In this document: one piece after another, positions 18,220 through 25,547 of the stretch | How the letters are laid out: each line of letters starts with the position of its first letter | How positions within the stretch are numbered: position 1 is the first letter of the stretch | Assembly: GCA_020853135.1 (NCBI GenBank) | Contig: JADYZO010000105.1 | Location: 1 to 50,521, forward strand | From: Gammaproteobacteria bacterium | Lineage (GTDB): Bacteria; Pseudomonadota; Gammaproteobacteria; Steroidobacterales; GCA-2729495 | Reading direction: 5' to 3' | Length of the DNA: 50,521 bases | Translations under genes and position numbers: made by a program | Notes under the pieces: generated by a model | Seen by the model: the letters and a program-made list of their open reading frames with translations, nothing else | Databases searched by the model: none | What the model was told of the DNA's origin: nothing

Positions 18220-18297
18220 CGCGGCATCCTGCTGCGCGCAACTCCGGGCCTGGGCGCTTGTCCAAGCCCTCATCGTCACGAGGAGAGATCGACGAAC

Positions 18298-19539
18298 ATG
18301 CGAGCGAAAGCATCATTCCGCGCCGTTGCCGCCCTTCTGGTGGCGGTGGCCAGCCTGCTGGTTGCGGGCCAGTCCATGGCCCAGGAAAAGATCAGCGCCA
18401 AGGTCGCCAAGCCGATGAAGGCTGCCCAGGAAGCCCTGCAGAAAAAGGACTGGGACCACGCGCTCGCCAAGCTTGCGGAGGCCGATGGCACCAGTGGCAA
18501 GACGGCGTTCGACCAGTACCAGATCAACGAGTTCAAGGCGTACATCTTCCTGCAGCAGCGCAAGTATCCCGAGGTGGCCCGGCTGTACGAGGAGAACCTC
18601 GCCTCCGGCAAGACGCCCGCCGAGCAGGTCAACGACCGGCTGAAAATCCTGGTACAGCTCAACACCGCGGGCAAGAATTACCCGAAGGTCATCACCTTTG
18701 GTGACCGCTGGATCAAGGCGGGCGGGCAGGACATCGACACGCGGGTGCTGGTGGGCCAGGCCCACTATCTGCAGAAGGACTACAAGGAAGCCATCGCGAT
18801 CATGCTGGGCGCCATCAAGAGCGCCGAGCAGGCCGGCAAGCCGCCCATCGACGAGAACTGGCTGCAACTCGTGCGCAGTGCCCAGACGAATGTGGGTGAC
18901 GACGAGGGCGCGACCAAGACGCTGGAGAAACTGGTCCGGCTTTATCCCAAGCCTGAATACTGGCACGACCTGCTCGTTTCCCGGCTGAACCAGAAGAGCA
19001 CGGACCGGGTCATGCTCAACACCTATCGCCTGACGCTGCAGGTCGGGGCCATGCGCTCGGCCGATCGCTACCTCGAGATGGCAGAGTTGTTGCTCGAGAC
19101 CGGTCTGCCCGGCGAGGCCAAGAGCGTGCTGGAGGCAGGCATCGCCGCGAAGGTGGTCGATGCGGCTGACAAGGGCCTCGCCGACCGTTACAAGCGCCGC
19201 CTGGAGGACGCCCGGGCCGCGGCAGCCAAGGATCTGCAGGCGCTGCCCCAGGCCGAGAAGGATGCTGCGAAGGCAGCCACCGGGCAGGGCGATGTGGCGC
19301 TCGGCATGGCGTACTCCAGCTTTGGCCAGTACGACAAGGCCGTTGCCGCGCTGAGCAGCGGCCTGGCCAAGGGCAAGGTCCGGGATCCCGACCAGACCGA
19401 GATCATGCTCGGCATTGCCAACCTCAAGCTCGGCAAGAAGGCCGATGCCGTCAAGGCGTTCGAGCAGGTGAAGGATGATCCGCAGCTGGTCGACCTGGCC
19501 CGCCTGTGGGCCATCGTGGCCAGGAGCGGCGCGGCCTGA
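18298..19539 (+). CDS. Periplasmic tetratricopeptide-repeat protein of the TonB cluster
   Basis: A 413-residue secreted protein. The signal peptide has a basic start, hydrophobic core ~8-23 and a SMA/Q cleavage site at ~28/29. The rest is helical repeats. TPR-like units are visible at ~35-75 (AAQEALQKKDWDHALAKLAEA), ~80-100, ~158-180 (GQAHYLQKDYKEAIAIMLGAI) and ~335-400 (GMAYSSFGQYDKAVAALSSGL, GIANLKLGKKADAVKAFEQV). No enzyme motif is present. Lying 78 bases after exbD2 and before a strong terminator, it probably belongs to the tonB operon. It may act as a scaffold between TonB/ExbD and periplasmic or outer-membrane partners; that role is inference. Confidence 0.85.
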   Translation: MRAKASFRAVAALLVAVASLLVAGQSMAQEKISAKVAKPMKAAQEALQKKDWDHALAKLAEADGTSGKTAFDQYQINEFKAYIFLQQRKYPEVARLYEENLASGKTPAEQVNDRLKILVQLNTAGKNYPKVITFGDRWIKAGGQDIDTRVLVGQAHYLQKDYKEAIAIMLGAIKSAEQAGKPPIDENWLQLVRSAQTNVGDDEGATKTLEKLVRLYPKPEYWHDLLVSRLNQKSTDRVMLNTYRLTLQVGAMRSADRYLEMAELLLETGLPGEAKSVLEAGIAAKVVDAADKGLADRYKRRLEDARAAAAKDLQALPQAEKDAAKAATGQGDVALGMAYSSFGQYDKAVAALSSGLAKGKVRDPDQTEIMLGIANLKLGKKADAVKAFEQVKDDPQLVDLARLWAIVARSGAA

Positions 19540-19595
19540 CAGCGGGCTTGCGCCCGGCCGGCCTCGACAGGGCTCTGGCAGGTTCGTTTGCAACA

Positions 19596-19627
19596 CATCG
19601 CCGCCCGCATGGGCGGCGATGCTTTTT
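19596..19627 (+). terminator. Rho-independent terminator after the tonB cluster
   Basis: An 11-bp perfect stem, CATCGCCGCCC (19596-19606) pairing with GGGCGGCGATG (19611-19621), a four-base loop GCAT, then C and five T. Placed 56 bases after the TPR gene and before the ferredoxin, it ends the operon. Confidence 0.9.
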
Positions 19628-19695
19628 GTGGGCGGGACGGCACCCGGGCCGGTCCCGGATGCGCAAATGGGCGGCTGCCCAGGAGGAAGGCAATC

Positions 19696-20016
19696 ATGCC
19701 CCGTGTGATCTACCACGACAGCGAAGGCCAGCGCCGTGAGGTGGAGGTGGCCCGGGGCAACAGCGTCATGGAAGGTGCCGTGGACAACGACGTCGCCGGC
19801 ATCGTCGCCGAATGCGGGGGCGCCTGTGCCTGCGCCACCTGTCATGCCTACATTGCCGCGGCGTGGCTCGACCGGCTGCCTCCACCGGGCGACATGGAAG
19901 AGGCCATGCTCGACTCGGTGCGCGACCGGCGGCCCAACAGCCGCCTGACCTGCCAGATCGAGGTGACGGACGACCTCGACGGGATCGAGGTCCAGGTGGC
20001 CGACAACGGCAGCTGA
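19696..20016 (+). CDS. Adrenodoxin/putidaredoxin-type [2Fe-2S] ferredoxin
   Basis: A 106-residue electron carrier. The cluster cysteines follow the vertebrate/bacterial adrenodoxin spacing: Cys40-x5-Cys46-x2-Cys49 in ECGGACACATCHAY, then Cys86 in RLTCQIEV. An extra cysteine (44) is inside the loop. Such ferredoxins feed cytochromes P450 or Rieske-type oxygenases or act in Fe-S assembly. No P450, oxygenase or ferredoxin reductase is in the window, so its partner is elsewhere. The start is fixed by an excellent AGGAGG nine bases before the ATG. It lies after the terminator, so it is probably its own transcript. Confidence 0.92.
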   Translation: MPRVIYHDSEGQRREVEVARGNSVMEGAVDNDVAGIVAECGGACACATCHAYIAAAWLDRLPPPGDMEEAMLDSVRDRRPNSRLTCQIEVTDDLDGIEVQVADNGS

Positions 20017-20083
20017 CGTCCCGGGGCCGGCCGCGGCGGTCGCCACGGCGCCTGGCCGCAACACCCGGGTCTGTCGCCGGCGG

Positions 20084-20932
20084 TCAGTCGACCAGTTCGA
20101 TGAGTTCGCCAGCCGGACCAGCCAGCGTACCTGGCCGGGTGGACGCGTGCCTGCGGAAGCTCACGATGGCGATTCCCGGGGGCAGGGCACCGGGGGCGAC
20201 CTCCGGCGCTGCGGCTGCGGCGGGCATCTGGTCCGCCTCGATGTAGCAACGGCCCTGCAGCGGCAGGGCGGCGATCTGGTAGCGCTCCTCCGGGGACAGG
20301 CCGAACGCCTCGGACATGCCCTTGACCCTCGATTGCATCCGCTGCGGCGCCTGCACGCCGAACCGGCCGGCATGGAATGCCAGCAGGTCGTCGAGCGAGG
20401 GCCCACCGACGATGACGATGAAGACCCGATCGACCCTGCAACGTGCCGGTGGCGCCGGCAGTGCCGGCAGATCCCGCTTGAACTGCGTCAGGTAGAGGAT
20501 TTCCCCCGCCGGCCCGCGCAGCTGCATCGCGCGGATCGCATCCGTGAAGGACAGGTCCTGCGGCGGACCGATGATCTCGAAGCTGCCGCCGGCCAGTTCC
20601 CCGGCCAGCGCATCGACATCCTCGACGATGAGCTCGGCGGCATTCCAGCCGAAGCACGAGAAGGCGCGGTAGGACCGTGCCGGCGGCGGGATCTCGATGA
20701 ACCGGAACTCGAAGTCATCGGCGGCCGCCGGGCACAGCGTGACATAGCGGGCGCCGGTGGCGGCCGGCCGTTGCCAGCCACGCGCCTGCACCTCGCTGAC
20801 CGTGCCCCGGCCGGTGACACGATATCCCAGGTGGCGCACGTAGGCAGCCTCGCTGGCGGCGAGGTCCGGCGTGCTGATGCTGACGCCCGAGATCGGGCCG
20901 ATGAGGGCGCCGGGCGGCGCGTCGCCGCCCAT
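20084..20932 (-). CDS. VOC-superfamily protein coupled to the CoA-transferase
   Basis: A 282-residue protein with two betaalphabetabetabeta (vicinal oxygen chelate) units. The first is at ~14-140, starting ISGVSISTPDLAASEAAYVRHLGY, the usual VOC opening. A weaker second unit is at ~155-280 with VDRVFIVIVGGPSLDDLLAFH. It resembles glyoxalase/dioxygenase-fold proteins, but I cannot assign a reaction. Metal ligands expected in glyoxalases are not obvious, so it could be an isomerase, epimerase or binding protein. Its ATG directly abuts the TGA of the CoA-transferase, so the two are made together and it likely acts on the same CoA-linked substrate. Confidence 0.75.
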   Translation of the reverse strand: MGGDAPPGALIGPISGVSISTPDLAASEAAYVRHLGYRVTGRGTVSEVQARGWQRPAATGARYVTLCPAAADDFEFRFIEIPPPARSYRAFSCFGWNAAELIVEDVDALAGELAGGSFEIIGPPQDLSFTDAIRAMQLRGPAGEILYLTQFKRDLPALPAPPARCRVDRVFIVIVGGPSLDDLLAFHAGRFGVQAPQRMQSRVKGMSEAFGLSPEERYQIAALPLQGRCYIEADQMPAAAAAPEVAPGALPPGIAIVSFRRHASTRPGTLAGPAGELIELVD

Positions 20933-22147
20933 TCAGATGATCCCGGCGTTCTGCAGCTCGGCCATGCGCGCGTCCTGGAAGCCGAGCAGCCTGCCATACA
21001 CTTCGTGGTTGTGCTCCCCCAGCTCCGGGGCCGGGCTGCGGATCGTCCCCGGCGTGGCGCTGAGCTTGGGTGCGACGTTCTGCATCTTCATCTCGCCAAA
21101 GCGCGGGTGGAGCACGCTGACGATGGCCTGGCGCGCCTGGAAGTGCGCGTCGGCGAGCATCTCCGGGGTGCGGTAGATCCGCCCGGACGGGATACCGAAT
21201 TCCTCCATCAGCGCCTCGAGGCGATCGGCCGTGATGGTCCGGGTCCAGGCGGCAATGAGGTCATCGAGTTCCTTCTGGTGGGCGCCGCGGGAGGAGTGGC
21301 TCGCGTAGCGCGGATCAGCAGCCAGTTCGGGCTTGCCCATGGCCTCGGCCAGGCGCTTGAACACCGTGTCCTGGTTGGCCGCGATCAGGATGAACTGGCT
21401 GTCACTGGTGGGGTACACGTTCGACGGCGCCACGTTCGGCAGGATGGCACCGGTACGTTCGCGGATGTAGCCCGCCTTGTCGTACTCGGTGACCAGCGAT
21501 TCCATCATGTTCAGCACGGCCTCGTAGATGGCCGAGTCCACCACCTGTCCCTGGCCGGTCTTTTCCCGGTGGTGCAGGGCCGACAGTGCGCCGATGCACG
21601 CGAAGGTGGCGGCCAGCGAGTCACCGATGCTGATGCCCATGCGGCTGGGCGGGGTGGAGGGATCGCCACAGACGTAACGCAGGCCACCCATCGCCTCGCC
21701 AACGGCGCCGAAGCCGGCACGCTTGGCGTAAGGGCCCGTCTGGCCATAACCGGAGACCCGGATCATGATCAGGCCGGGGTGCGATTGCCGGAGCTGCTCG
21801 AAGCCCAGCCCCCACTTTTCCATCGTGCCCGGGCGGAAGTTCTCCAGCAGGAAGTCCGCCTTGCCGATCAGCGAGCGCGCGATGGCCTGGCCCTCCGCTT
21901 CGCGCAGGTTCAGCGTCACGGACTTCTTGTTCCGGGCGATCACCGGCCACCACAGCGACATCCCGTGGGACTTCTCGCGGCCCCAGTCACGCATCGGGTC
22001 GCCCTGGCCGGGAGGCTCGATCTTGATGACCTCGGCACCGAAGTCGCCGAGCAACTGGCCGCAGAACGGTCCGGCGAGCAGGGTGCCCATCTCGATCACG
22101 CGCAGCCCCGCCAGTGGGCCTGGCGTCTTCCCGGTTCCGGTCGTCAT
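20933..22147 (-). CDS. Family III (CaiB/BaiF) acyl-CoA transferase
   Basis: A 404-residue CoA-transferase moving CoA between carboxylic acids through an enzyme-bound aspartyl anhydride. LRVIEMGTLLAGPFCGQLLGDFGAEVIKIE is the family opening (given in part, ~15-44). LLENFRPGTMEKWGLG and GYGQTGPYAKRAGFG are diagnostic. The catalytic aspartate is Asp176 in GISIGDSLAATF. The start at 22147 has AAGGAA eight bases upstream; an in-frame start 96 bases further up lacks support. It is divergent from an HMG-CoA-lyase gene. Family relatives include succinate-hydroxymethylglutarate CoA-transferase, which would fit this neighbour, but substrate specificity cannot be read from sequence. Confidence 0.9.
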   Translation of the reverse strand: MTTGTGKTPGPLAGLRVIEMGTLLAGPFCGQLLGDFGAEVIKIEPPGQGDPMRDWGREKSHGMSLWWPVIARNKKSVTLNLREAEGQAIARSLIGKADFLLENFRPGTMEKWGLGFEQLRQSHPGLIMIRVSGYGQTGPYAKRAGFGAVGEAMGGLRYVCGDPSTPPSRMGISIGDSLAATFACIGALSALHHREKTGQGQVVDSAIYEAVLNMMESLVTEYDKAGYIRERTGAILPNVAPSNVYPTSDSQFILIAANQDTVFKRLAEAMGKPELAADPRYASHSSRGAHQKELDDLIAAWTRTITADRLEALMEEFGIPSGRIYRTPEMLADAHFQARQAIVSVLHPRFGEMKMQNVAPKLSATPGTIRSPAPELGEHNHEVYGRLLGFQDARMAELQNAGII

Positions 22148-22325
22148 TGGCAATTCCTTCCCAAGCAAGTGTGTGTCCGTGACGCCGCCCTCGCCACGCA
22201 GGACTGCTGCAAGCGCGACAACTTCAATCATCTGGCGTGCCACCCCGGCCTGGTGTCCCCGGAATGGCGGCCGCGGCGAGGCGCGGCTTGGTGGGGCGGG
22301 TACGCAGCCGGCTCACGCCGCTTGC

Positions 22326-22354
22326 TTGTTGTGTCGCCCGACGCCGTGTATAAC
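22326..22354 (+). promoter_or_regulatory. Predicted promoter of the HMG-CoA-lyase gene
   Basis: TTGTTG (22326-22331), 17 bases, TATAAC (22349-22354), in a local AT-rich patch. The start of transcription would be near 22361, about 27 bases before the ATG at 22388. An imperfect inverted repeat GGCCTGC-AA-GGCAGCC (22372-22387) lies between promoter and start codon. Confidence 0.5.
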
Positions 22355-22387
22355 AATACCCTATTTTTAATGGCCTGCAAGGCAGCC

Positions 22388-23320
22388 ATGAACCAGTCGC
22401 CACAGCGCGTTTCCATCATCGAAGTCGGTCCGCGTGACGGACTGCAGAGCGAGCCGGAGATCCTTCCCACCGCGGCAAAGATCGAGTTCATCCGCCGCGC
22501 CATCGACGCCGGCATCCGCGCGCTGGAGGTGACCAGCTTCGTCCACCCCAAGCGCGTCCCCCAGATGGCGGATGCCGAGGCCGTCATCCGCGGCCTGCCG
22601 CGGCGGGACGATGTCCGCTACATCGGCCTCGTGCTCAACCAGAAGGGTTTCGAGCGCGCCCGTGACGCCGGGCTGGGTGAGATCGGCATGGCGGTGGTGG
22701 CCAGCGACACCTACAACCAGCGCAACCAGGGCGTGCCGACCAGCGAATCGGTGAAGGCCTGGCTGGCCATCGCGAAGGAGGCACGCGCCGCCGGCATGCG
22801 TGCCAATGTCATGATTTCCTCCGCCTTCGGCTGTCCCTTCGAGGGCGAGGTGCCGCTGCAGCGTGTCCTGGACCTGGTGGACCAGGTGCTCCCCGGCGAG
22901 CCGGTCGAACTGGGCATCGCCGACAGCATCGGCGTCGGCGTGCCGGCCCAGGTGACCGAGATGCTCCACGCCATCCGCGAGCGCGCCCCGGGCATGCCCA
23001 TCCGCTGTCATTTCCACAACACCCGCAACACCGGCATTGCCAATGCGCAAGCTGCACTGGATGCCGGCGTGGCGTCCCTGGATGCGAGCATCGGCGGCAT
23101 CGGCGGCTGCCCGTTCGCCCCGGCGGCGACGGGCAACATTGCCACCGATGACCTGCTGTACATGCTGGACCGCTCCGGCGTGCACACCGGCGTTTCGCTG
23201 GAGCGGGTGGTCGAGACGAGCAACTGGCTGCAACAGCAGCTTGGCCGGGACGTGCCGGCCATGCTGCCCAAGGCGGGCATTTTCCCCAAAGTGACGGAAC
23301 GCCAGCGGGCGGCCGGCTGA
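22388..23320 (+). CDS. Hydroxymethylglutaryl-CoA lyase
   Basis: A 310-residue (beta/alpha)8 metal-dependent lyase that splits 3-hydroxy-3-methylglutaryl-CoA into acetyl-CoA and acetoacetate. Active-site residues are all present: Arg16-Asp17 in VGPRDGLQSE, His208 and His210 in RCHFHNTRN, and the flexible-loop cysteine Cys241 in GIGGCPFAPAATGN. The start at 22388 has AAGG five bases upstream. An in-frame ATG 18 bases earlier has none. The enzyme is best known from leucine degradation, but no methylcrotonyl-CoA carboxylase or isovaleryl-CoA dehydrogenase lies nearby. Related lyases act on citramalyl-CoA and similar substrates, so substrate identity is moderately sure. hyuA and hyuB follow on the same strand. 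Confidence 0.88.
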   Translation: MNQSPQRVSIIEVGPRDGLQSEPEILPTAAKIEFIRRAIDAGIRALEVTSFVHPKRVPQMADAEAVIRGLPRRDDVRYIGLVLNQKGFERARDAGLGEIGMAVVASDTYNQRNQGVPTSESVKAWLAIAKEARAAGMRANVMISSAFGCPFEGEVPLQRVLDLVDQVLPGEPVELGIADSIGVGVPAQVTEMLHAIRERAPGMPIRCHFHNTRNTGIANAQAALDAGVASLDASIGGIGGCPFAPAATGNIATDDLLYMLDRSGVHTGVSLERVVETSNWLQQQLGRDVPAMLPKAGIFPKVTERQRAAG

Positions 23321-23465
23321 GCAGGCGCCTGTGGCTGGCCGGGCACGGGCAACAGCAGGTTGGTGCAGCCCGTGCGGATTTGTGCTGCCGTGCGCGGGAA
23401 CCGGTGAGCGGTCCCGCCATGGCTGTTGATGAAACAGGAATACTGAAAAATCTCGAGGTGTGCGT

Positions 23466-25520
23466 ATGAGCTACCGTCTTGGAGTCGACGTCGGTGGGAC
23501 CTTCACCGACCTGATCCTCGTCAATGAACAGACCGGGGACGTGCACTCGGCGAAGGTGCCGAGCACGCCCCATGATTCCTCCATCGGCGTGCTCAACGGC
23601 ATCGCGCGCGTCTGCCAGAACGCCGGGATCGATCCGCACAAGATCACCCATGTGATGCACGGCACCACCGTCGCCACGAACACGATCCTCACGCACACCG
23701 GCGCCAAGGTCGGCCTGGTGACGACCCGCGGCTACCGGCAGGTGCTGCAGATCGCCCGCTCCTTCGTGCCCGGCGGCCTCGGCGGCTGGGTGATCTACAA
23801 CAAGCCGCCGCCGCTCGCGCCGCTGGCGCTCACCATCGAGGCCGATGAGCGCATTGGCGCGAAGGGCGAGGTGGTCACGAAGCTGAACAAGGCCAGGCTG
23901 GCCAGGGACCTCAAGGCACTCGGCAAGAAGGGCATCGAGTCGCTGACCGTCTCGCTGATCAACTCCTTCGCCAACCCGGCCCATGAGCAGGAGATCGCCC
24001 GGCTGGCCGCCGAGGTCCTGCCCGGCATCCCGGTCTCGCTGTCCTCGGCAGTGGTGCCGGAGATGCAGGAGTACGAGCGCACGGTCACCACGGTGGCCAA
24101 TGCCTATGTGGCGCCCAAGGTGGCGAAATACGTGCGCAACCTCGAGCGTGAACTCAAGAAGAAGATGAAGAACGTGCAGCTGCACGTGCTGCGTTCCGAT
24201 GGCGGCCTCGCCTCGGCCAAGTCCGCCGAGGACTATCCGGTCAACATGCTCATGAGCGGCCCGGCCGGCGGCGTGTCCGGCGCCATCTGGGTGGGCAACC
24301 AGGCCGGCTTTGCCAACATCCTCACCTTCGACATGGGCGGTACATCCACCGACGTGGCGCTGATCCAGGACGGCAAGGCGCAGCTGCGGCGCGAGACGAG
24401 CGTCCACGAGGTCGTCGTGCGCGCCTCCTCGATCGACGTGCGCACCGTCGGCGCCGGCGGTGGTTCGATGGCCTATGTGCCGGAGATCACCCGCGCGCTG
24501 CGCGTCGGCCCGCAGAGCGCGGGCGCCGACCCGGGCCCTGCGGCCTACGACAAGGGCGGTGTCGAACCGACCGTCACTGACGCCAACGTCGTGCTGGGTT
24601 ACCTGCCGAGCGGCGAGGTGCGCCTGGGCGGCGACATGGTCATCCGCCGCGACCTCGCCGAAGCCGCGGTGGCCAAGGTGGCCAAGGCGCTGAAGTTGCC
24701 GGTGAAGCAGGCCGCGGCCGGCATCATCGACATCGTCAACGAGAACATGTACGGCGCGCTGCGCCTGGTTTCGGTGGAGAAGGGCTTCGACCCGCGCGAC
24801 TTCGCCCTGATGGGCTTCGGCGGGGCCGGGCCGTTGCATGCCAATGCCCTCGGCAAGCTGTCGAACGCCTGGCCGGTGATCATTCCCACGGGCCCGGGCG
24901 TGCTCTGCGCCCTGGGCGATGCCACCACCAGCATGCGCGATGAATTCGCGCGCACGTTCATCCGGAGCTTCAGCCGGACCAGCGCCCGGGAGGTCGTCAA
25001 GATCCTGCGCCAGCTGATTGCCAGTGCCGCCCGGACCCTGGACCGCGAAGGCATTCCGCGCACCGAGCAGACCCACACCTACCAGGTCGACATCCGCTAC
25101 CAGGGGCAGGGCCTGTCGCTCACGGTCGATTTCGACATCGACGAGCTCGAGAAGCATGGCCTGGACGTGGTCGGCAGGCGCTTCGACGAGATGCACACGC
25201 AGCTCTTCACCTTCGCGCTCCCGGAAGAGAAGGAAATCGTCAACCTGCGGGCCGTGGCCCAGGGCAAGCCGACCACGGTGCGTGCCTCCAGCCTCGGCAA
25301 GGGCGGCAGCGACGCCTCCGCGGCGCTGCTGGGCGAGCACCTGCTGTATGTGGACGGCAGGGACCAGAAGGGCGGGCTTTACGAGCGCAGCAAGCTGCGC
25401 GCGGGCAACGTCGTACGCGGCCCCGCCGTGGTCCTGCAGATGGACACCACCACGCTGATTCTTCCCGGCCACGTCGGCCGCGTGGACGATTTCGGCAACA
25501 TTCTGATCACCCCGGAATAA
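23466..25520 (+). CDS. Hydantoinase/oxoprolinase family protein, HyuA-type subunit
   Basis: A 684-residue ATP-using subunit of the actin-fold hydantoinase A/oxoprolinase/acetone carboxylase family. The N-terminal phosphate loop is GVDVGGTFTDLILV (~5-18), then HGTTVATNTILTHTGAKVGLVTTRG. A second nucleotide-binding signature is FDMGGTSTDVALI (~285-297), followed by GAGGGSMAY. MGFGGAGPLHA (~450) is also typical. It works with the next gene as a two-subunit enzyme opening a cyclic amide or carboxylating a ketone by ATP-dependent phosphorylation. GAGG seven bases before 23466 favours this ATG over the GTG two codons up. It is 145 bases after the HMG-CoA-lyase gene. Confidence 0.9.
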   Translation: MSYRLGVDVGGTFTDLILVNEQTGDVHSAKVPSTPHDSSIGVLNGIARVCQNAGIDPHKITHVMHGTTVATNTILTHTGAKVGLVTTRGYRQVLQIARSFVPGGLGGWVIYNKPPPLAPLALTIEADERIGAKGEVVTKLNKARLARDLKALGKKGIESLTVSLINSFANPAHEQEIARLAAEVLPGIPVSLSSAVVPEMQEYERTVTTVANAYVAPKVAKYVRNLERELKKKMKNVQLHVLRSDGGLASAKSAEDYPVNMLMSGPAGGVSGAIWVGNQAGFANILTFDMGGTSTDVALIQDGKAQLRRETSVHEVVVRASSIDVRTVGAGGGSMAYVPEITRALRVGPQSAGADPGPAAYDKGGVEPTVTDANVVLGYLPSGEVRLGGDMVIRRDLAEAAVAKVAKALKLPVKQAAAGIIDIVNENMYGALRLVSVEKGFDPRDFALMGFGGAGPLHANALGKLSNAWPVIIPTGPGVLCALGDATTSMRDEFARTFIRSFSRTSAREVVKILRQLIASAARTLDREGIPRTEQTHTYQVDIRYQGQGLSLTVDFDIDELEKHGLDVVGRRFDEMHTQLFTFALPEEKEIVNLRAVAQGKPTTVRASSLGKGGSDASAALLGEHLLYVDGRDQKGGLYERSKLRAGNVVRGPAVVLQMDTTTLILPGHVGRVDDFGNILITPE

Positions 25521-25547
25521 CCGCGGGCTACCAGGGAGCACAGACCA

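Noticed and set aside
20147-22387. Extension of the HMG-CoA-lyase frame upstream by about 740 codons
   Set aside because: It runs antisense to the VOC and CoA-transferase genes and crosses a good promoter; the lyase domain begins at 22388 with a ribosome site.
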